A stretch of 64,000 bases of DNA, from contig OX424556.1 in assembly GCA_949152475.1 (NCBI GenBank), positions 11,838,664 through 11,902,663 on the forward strand, given 5' to 3'. Within the stretch, counting starts at the first letter, position 1, and the number at the start of each line of letters is the position of its first letter. The notes beneath the pieces were generated by a model, which saw only the letters and a list, made by a program, of their open reading frames with translations, ran no database searches and was not told where the DNA came from. Shown here in pieces: positions 57,356 to 64,000 of the stretch. The DNA comes from Terebella lapidaria (Eukaryota; Annelida; Polychaeta; Terebellida; Terebellidae). A program made the translations under genes and the position numbers.

Positions 57356-60300
57356 ATGACTACGACACAACTGTTTTCTGGACTGGCTGGTGACAAAAAT
57401 AGCTCTAGGTAAGTAAGACGAGTCCCAGGCTCATTGTGAAAAGGTATTAAGTAATGAGTTACTCAGTTAGGCGTAAACTTACTGGCTAAATCTAGAACTA
57501 AAATGTTCGAATATTAGTGCTGCGTTTCATTCAAGTCGTGCGAATGGTGATCACGAGTGGGAAGTGGTGCAGTACGAGTTCAAAGCGTTCCATAGGCAAA
57601 ACACATACAAATTGCCTTCAAGTATCTATGAGTAAAAAAATATGACCTTGCAAATTAAAGTAATTGTGGAACTCATTAGACTATTGTATTATTTTCGAAT
57701 CAACTCAGGCCAAAATAAAATGAAAAATTAAAAAAATATAGATCTATTTTTGATAATCGTATGAAAAAAGTCAAATCTTCATTTCAATGTTTAGTATTTT
57801 ACCAGTTTTTACATGCATGATAAAGTTTTTTCATTTTATATGTTGCTTTCTTACAAAATCCCTCCATTTTCCCCCATGTTTTTAGTTTACCGGACCTATG
57901 GTCCGATAACCTACTAGTATTGGCATGGCGTTGCATCCGTCGTCGTCATCGTCCACATTTTTATCTTTTTTGTTTACGGGGAATTTTTCTGAAATTTTGC
58001 ACAAAAATACTTTTAAAATAATTCAAGAAGGAGGTATCTTTTAGTTTTTTTATTTTCGCATTTTTTTTCAAAATGGCGGCCGTTTTCGACGAAAAATGCC
58101 TGATTTTTAGGTTACCGGACCTATGGTCCGATAACCTATTGGCATGGCGTTGCGTCCGTCGTCGTCCACATTTTTATCTTTTTAGGTTACCGGACCTATG
58201 GTCCGATAACCTATTGGCATGGCGTTGCGTCCGTCCGTCCAGCCGTCCGTCCGTCGTCCGTTCACATTTTTATCTTTAAAGTATATGATCGAATCTTTCT
58301 GAAATTTTGCACAAAAATACCTAAAAATATTTCAAGGAAAGGGTTTTTTTTGTTTTTCGATTTTCGCATTTTTTTCAAAATGGCGGCCGTTTTCGACGAA
58401 AAATGCCTGATATTGGACTTTGGCGGCCATTTTCTCAAAAACTGTTCAGTAACTTTTTTAGGTTACCGGACCTATGGTCCGATAACCTATTGCCGTCACG
58501 TTGCGTCCGTCGTCCGTCCACAGCTGTATCTTTAAAGTTTACAGGCGGATTTTTCTGAAATTTTGCACAAAAATGCCTAAAAATATTTCAAGAGGGGGGT
58601 TTTTTTTGGTTTTTTGATTTCCGCATTTTTCTCAAAATGGCGGCCATTTTTGACGAAAAATGGCCAATTTTGGACTTTGGCGGCCATTTTCTCAAAAACT
58701 GTCTGATCAGTTTTGAGATTTTTGTTTCAAAAGATTGTACCTTTATGATGTGTATAAGTTTTGTTGCCCTTGAATCGCCGGTCTCCGTGTGGCGGCCATT
58801 TTGAATTTTTGACGGGTCGGCGAAAAAAATTTTTTTTTGCCCCAAATCGCGTTACTATCCATTTCGGGCCATTTCTAGGCAAAACAAATTTTTTCACCCT
58901 TTGAAAAAAATTTAGGACTGAGAAAATTTTCGGCACTTTTTTCCTTCATAATGGGAGCTGCCTAGACTGTACTCATAGAATGCTTGGAGATAGAGCTTAG
59001 AAATTAGCACTTTCAAATAGGAAGTCATATAAGAAGACTTGTGTGGTGACCTTGAATTTGACCTTGGATGACCTTGAAATGTCAAAACAGCCATTTTTGA
59101 GTCGAAAAATGCCCAAATTTGCACCTTGTTTGTCTTTAATCGAAAACTGTCTGATCACTTTTGAGATTTTTATTTCAAAACATAGTAATTGGGGTTTTTG
59201 ACATGATGTGTATAAATATGTATATAGTGTATAAAGTGCCTTGAATTGCTCAAAAGGCTAGAAATTTAGGCTGAATAGGCCCCAAATTTAATTTTTGGTC
59301 GTTTTCCTTCAAATTTATCTGATCAGTTTTGAGATTTTTGTTATAAAACATGCTAATTGGGGTCCCTGACATTGTGTATAAAGATGGAGTGCTTTGAATT
59401 GCTTAAAAGGCCCCTTGAGTGTGTAAATTGGCCTCTACAGCCAAAAAATGTTTGTAGGTATAGCTGGAATTGGAAGTCATATACATGTATACCACATATA
59501 TATGTGGCTTTTTTGGGTGACGTTGAACTTGACGTCAGATGACATTGAGTGCTATATCTCAGTGTCACGTCCAACAAGAAATGTGTAAATTTTGTTTATA
59601 GACAAAAGACTTGTAGATAGACCTTGTATTTGTATTTTGAACATACATGAATACAAGGTTATATGCTGCACACTTAATGATGACATTGAAGTTCACGAAG
59701 ATGATTGGTTTATCTTAACGTCATATCTCACCTGTCCTGTTTCAACTAAAGTTGTCCGGTAACCTATCTTAGCCCTTGGGCTAATTTTTTCTTTTTGATA
59801 CACAACACTCCTCATATGTACTCCTGTGATGTGTATAAGTTTCGTTGCGCTTGAATCGCTCGAAGTGGGCCATTTTGGGCCTAACTCGTCCCAAATGGGA
59901 TTTTCCCATGTTAATTAAATTCTCCTATGCTTTATAATGGGACACATTATGCCTTATATCTCACTTAATATTGAGATTAGAGACTAGGAATCAATTGTGG
60001 ACATATAGGAAATGATATATGCTGAATATTCTCGTGACCTTGAATTTGACCTCTGACCTCAGTTTCAAGGTCAAAGCACAAATGGCTTATATCTCGCTTA
60101 TTATCGACTCTACAGCTTAGGAATCAATTGTGAACATATAGGAAATGATATATGCTGAATATTCTGATGACCTTGAATTTGACCTTTGACCCCATTTTCA
60201 AGGTCACAGGACAAAATGGCTTATATCTCGCTTATTATCGACTCTACAGCTAAGGAATCAATTGTGGACATATAGGAAATGATATATGCTGAATATTCTG

Positions 60301-62282
60301 ATGACCTTAAATTTTACCTCTGACCCCATTTTCAAGGTCATAGGACAAAATGGCTAATATCTATCTCGCTTGTTATCGACTTTACAGCTTAGGAATCAGT
60401 TATGAACATATAGGAAATGATATATGCAAATTATTGTCATGACCTTGAATTTGACCTTTGACCTCATTTTCAAGGTCACAGGACAAAATGGTTAATATCT
60501 CACTTATTATCGATTTTACAGCTTAGGAATCAATTGTGGACATATAGGAAATGATATATGCTGAATATTCTCGTGACCTTGAATTTGACCTCTGACCTCA
60601 TTTTCAAGGTCCAAGGACAAACTGGCTCATATCTTGCTCCTCTATTGTATTGACTGTATGGTTTGGGAATCAATTGTGGACATATAGAAAATGATATACA
60701 CTGAATATTTTGATGACGTTGAATTTGACCTTTGCCTTTATTTTCAAGGCCACAGCACAAAATTGCTAATATCTCTCTGATTACTGAATTTACAGCTTAG
60801 CAATCAACTGTGGACATGATATATGCTTAATATTATATATGCTGAATATTCTCTTGATCTTGAATTTAACCAGTGACCTGGCTAACATCTAAAATATTAA
60901 ACATTGTCCGGTAACCTATCTTTGGCCCTTGGCCTAATTTTCTTACTCATGCAAATCGAGTCTGAAAATCGTTCACTGACTGAGATTCGAGCGCATGTGT
61001 AAAAACGTAAAGTTGGAGTATAAACAAAAGCATGTGACAATGTGCGCCTCTGGCTCAGATGATATAACATATCTATAGCCTAGGCGTGATAGCTGAAAAA
61101 AGCCTGTTCATTGTCATTGTTGAATTGACGACTAGAACGATCCGTCCTAATTTCGCCACATCATGGAACTTCTCAGCAATTTATTAAGAGCAAAACATCG
61201 ATTTTGCTGTGGTTCCGGAACAACCCTCTCTGTGCACGATAAATATGCCTCAAATATTTCAATCAAGATTTTCAATTTTCCCGGCCAGGCGCCAGCCATT
61301 GACTCGGCACAGCGATGTATAATATAGTCAATACAGCCTTGCACAGTAAGGACAACCCATGAAACTTGAATTATTTCAACTTGACCTGAGCATTGTTGAG
61401 TCTTATTGACTTAGATGCAAAAAGTCATTGTCAGCATCAACAAAAGTGAACGAGACTGAAACTTGTAATGATCACATGGACATCTATGCAGTTTAGGGAT
61501 GTGGCGAAATCAGGACAGATGTTGGATAGCTTGTAGAATTCAGTACTTGTTATAAACATTTGTTTTTTTCAGGGTATTGAGACCCCCTGGTGGTGGAAGC
61601 AGTAACATATTTGGAGCCTCTGATGAACCAGCACCAGCACCTCCAAAAAAGGAAACTAACACCTCGTCAAGCACCCCATTTGCCACAGATGCCTCAACAG
61701 GCAGTACACCACAGGCCAGGGCTCCAGAGCAACCTCAGGCAGCCACTGCGACACCCACAGCCTCAGGGGACTCCACCGTGACACCCACGGCCCAGCCACC
61801 GAAGTCCACAGGTTTGCATCAGCACACTGGGCACTCTATTCGTGCTGGTTTATTCTGTTTTGAAAGATGTATTTAGATTTGGAATGTAGCATCATACAAA
61901 TATGTTTTAATATGTTTCATATTTGTTGTATTGAAAAACAAAATTGTATACTGATCATCACAGATACTACAAATTTTCTTTTTTGTTTGCAGAAAGATAT
62001 AATCCCATAACTGGTGAAAAGATTACAGTTGATAAGGTAACTTCAACGTTATGCTAGAAAAAATGATTCTTTAATCTTTTTACACTAACAATTTATGGGA
62101 TAGGATGGTTCGGGCCATATTGCAAGCACATCCAGTTTAAGCAGCTCCAAGTTAGATGGAACTGTGTTTGAATATCTAGGTCAGATTGTATAATATGTAC
62201 GCTGTTGTTGGATATTTTGCAGCAAACACCATCAACTCGAGTTCGCCAGCCGCCAGGAGGACCCACCACCAAACTCTGGTGA
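57356..62282 (+). CDS. JPT: Jupiter microtubule-associated homolog (HN1 family), 4 coding exons
   Basis: The HN1/Jupiter family are small, disordered, microtubule-associated or cell-cycle-linked proteins. Exons: 57356-57408, 61573-61811, 61993-62036 and 62223-62282. Phases join to give 131 aa, close to the 154 aa of human JPT1. The diagnostic repeats are all present: RVLRPPGGGSSNIFG near the N-terminus, RYNPITGEKI in exon 3, and TRVRQPPGGPTTKLW at the C-terminus. The start MTTTQLFSGLAG matches the family's short N-terminus. Intron 1 is 4.2 kb and filled with repeats. JPT1 and JPT2 are vertebrate duplicates, so neither name is assigned. Confidence 0.95.
57886..60944 (-). mobile_element. Stacked TTACCGG-family elements in JPT intron 1
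   Basis: Three to four family ends (GTTACCGGACCTATGGTCCG, then CGTTGCGTCCGTC) start at about 57888, 58110, 58185 and 58460, each cut off by the next. This indicates repeated insertion into earlier copies. Downstream are CAAAATGGCGGCC blocks, then tandem units of about 134 bp at 59980-60850 (landmark TACAGC at 60111, 60245, 60383, 60517). The cluster ends GTCCGGTAACC...GGCCTAATTTT. Confidence 0.78.
59980..60850. repeat. 134-bp tandem array
   Basis: About six units contain TCAATTGTGGACATATAGGA, ATGATATATGCTGAATATTC, GACCTTGAATTTGACCTTTG and CATTTTCAAGGTCACAGGAC. Spacing is 134 or 138 bp. Units are more diverged than those of the 147-bp arrays, implying greater age. Confidence 0.88.
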
Positions 62283-63069
62283 AAGGATACCAGATCATCC
62301 TAGTAGGAAATTGCGGATTCCTGTCAAACTGCAGATGTCGCTGAGTTGAACATGACAAAATTTTGGTTGCCTGTTGACTATGTCAGATCTGCAAATGTGC
62401 AGCTGTCAATTGATTATAATGTATTAGAGAAGCTTCACAGTGCTTGAATCAGTGATCTTGTTGTATTTATCAGTTCTGAGTTTGTATTTCATAGTTAATA
62501 TTACATACCTTTCACACTACATCATTTCCCACAAACAAACAATGATATTATCCACACAGTCACTATTGTGTGATTACAGTGTGGGGAGTGAAAATTCAAT
62601 GTATTAAGAGACTGACCTTGAGGAGTATGAAAATACCTGAGTGTTGTAACATAATGTGAAAGTAGTCATCTTGTGAAATTTGCTTGTTTATTGTGGTCAT
62701 TTACGTACTGAATTATGTAATTGATAGCCAGTTGAAAACTATACTTGGTGAGAGTTCTTCCTATGTCTACAATTACAATTGTTCTGCTCGTTAATTGACT
62801 TACTGAACATTACTTACTATTTGATAACTCGTAAATTACACCTTGTTAAAAGCAATCAACTCCTTCTAAAAGCATTGTCAATTTTCTACATTTTCATCAA
62901 TACTTCATCACTGATCATGTATTGCATGCCATGACTGAAAACATTTTTTATTTGCATGTAGTTCTGTTGTGGTCCCCTACCATGTATTGCTTTGTATGAA
63001 TTTTCTGTAACTCATCACTTGTGTCACAAGTTTGTGTTATTCAGCAAATTCTGTTAATGCCTTGATGTT

Positions 63070-63148
63070 CTGGATTAGAAGTGTGTTTGCCAAAAATGCT
63101 TCAACGCTCTGGATTAGAAGTGTGTTTGACGAAAATGCTTCAACGACT
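63070..63148. repeat. Two-copy tandem repeat in the JPT 3' UTR
   Basis: CTGGATTAGAAGTGTGTTTG and AAAATGCTTCAACG occur twice about 42 bp apart. Confidence 0.8.
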
Positions 63149-63529
63149 TGCCTTAAATCAAATGCGTATAAAGTCTAATACTGCAATGGTAACTCGCTGC
63201 TCACCTGGGTTCTGCAATTGAAGCCACTTTAATAGGCTATGTGAACATCTTTTTATAGCAGATTTTAGATTTATGAGGTAAATGTTATATAGTTTGGTGG
63301 CGAAAAACTTAGCAATTTCATCGGTGCAAAAGATGTGATAGAGGTTGATTGTTGCCACAAGAAAAAAAGTCTTTGAGTGTCAAGATTTAACTGGGTTAAT
63401 AGATGGCGATACGAACTTTGTTCATTCCATAAATTTGTGTTTGTTTTGTAACTGTTTCATTTTCCAGGTGTATCAGTTGCATGCATTTACTTTAGTCTCC
63501 CAATGAGTTAATGTTCTATTTTCTATGCA

Positions 63530-63535
63530 AATAAA
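63530..63535 (+). terminator. Candidate JPT polyadenylation signal
   Basis: AATAAA followed within 30 nt by TTTTGGTAATATCCGTGTTA, a G/T-rich region of the type expected downstream of cleavage. Confidence 0.5.
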
Positions 63536-63550
63536 ACTTTATTTACGTTT

Positions 63551-64000
63551 TGGTAATATCCGTGTTATTTGTGGTCATAGCTAATTTCAATGGGATGTTA
63601 TGCACATTGTATGCTGGCGCGCACATTGAGGATATCTTGGGACCTGATGTGCTTTCACTGAAAATTTAGATACAGGAAAGTCACGTTATGACGTCACTTG
63701 CAAATCTATATTATACATAACAATGCATTCTATACTTGCAGAATACCATGATCTAATGAAAGGGAATCTTATGAATGCCGGTAGCCAGATTTGATTTAGA
63801 TATTTCATTTGTAGCCTACCCTTGAATTGAAAGCAGCAGTTGCATAGTCAAAAACATACTGAAACGATTACACAGATTATTGAAGGCAAATTCGATTATG
63901 TTTTATCTCGAAAAAGATGAAAAAACGGCAGGTTACTCTGCTTATGGATCAGGTGGTTGAATCGAATGACGTCAATTTTTAGGTTACCTATTACCGTGGC
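63551..64000. other. Downstream flank, another TTACCGG-family end at the edge
   Basis: Nothing coding is seen. AGGTTACCTATTACCGTGGC at the very end resembles the family terminus and suggests another copy continues beyond the window. Confidence 0.4.

Larger units (their letters stand above)
57518..60979 (+). mobile_element. Harbinger-like MITE copy 2, split by a 3-kb insertion
   Basis: The left part (57518 to about 57885) matches the MITE at 20140-20658, starting TGCTGCGTTTCATTCAAGTC. It is cut in the CCCCATGTTTTT tract, and the match resumes at about 60945 (ACTCATGCAAATCGAGTCTG) and fades by 60979. The right terminus is lost. Confidence 0.82.
62283..63550 (+). other. Probable JPT 3' UTR
   Basis: No coding exon follows the JPT stop. 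The first clear plus-strand AATAAA with a downstream GT-rich stretch is at 63530-63535 (GCAAATAAAACTTT), which would give a 3' UTR of about 1.25 kb. Confidence 0.5.

Overview
This window is nuclear DNA from an animal. It has spliced genes with GT-AG introns, no operons, no rRNA or tRNA genes and no CRISPR array, and it is crowded with transposable elements. The gene content and repeat style suggest a marine invertebrate (mollusc-like lophotrochozoan or invertebrate deuterostome). The sequence alone does not settle the species.

Four protein-coding genes can be read exon by exon. (1) 335-11112, minus strand: a diaphanous-type formin (DIAPH), about 1150 aa in 25 coding exons. (2) 27895-38587, plus strand: TDRD3, about 1075 aa in 13 exons, with an N-terminal OB-fold-like region, a UBA domain, a conserved LFDFLTTKI motif, a long disordered exon and a Tudor domain. 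(3) 44735-52472, minus strand: cramped-like CRAMP1, about 1514 aa in 19 exons, with a SANT domain. (4) 57356-62282, plus strand: a Jupiter/HN1 family protein (JPT), 131 aa in 4 exons. DIAPH and TDRD3 are divergent neighbours, as human DIAPH3 and TDRD3 are on 13q21. CRAMP1 and JPT are also neighbours, as human CRAMP1 and JPT2 are on 16p13.3. The window therefore holds two ancient gene pairs side by side.

The 16.8 kb between DIAPH and TDRD3 is a nursery of DNA transposon remnants: foldback and MITE elements (11.3-14.4 kb), two large elements with CACGGTG and CACGCTG termini and 5-bp target duplications (15.7-17.4 and 17.4-20.1 kb), a Harbinger-like MITE (20.1-20.7 kb), and a LINE interrupted by a second LINE (22.3-25.3 kb). 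A truncated Ty3/gypsy element lies upstream of CRAMP1 (54.1-56.1 kb). A deleted Tigger copy and a small pogo-like MITE sit in DIAPH introns.

The most unusual material is a group of Helitron-like (Helentron/HINE-like) elements. Four unrelated sequence families share one architecture: a 5' perfect hairpin, a central tandem array, a copy of the 5' arm inverted near the 3' end, then a terminal hairpin, in two families followed by CTAG. Their arrays have exact periods of 147, 134 and 169 bp. Each array repeats AGGTCA half-sites arranged as DR1, DR0 or extended TCAAGGTCA sites, the binding grammar of RXR/HNF4/ERR-type nuclear receptors. Two such elements end only 25 and 27 nt upstream of TDRD3 splice acceptors.
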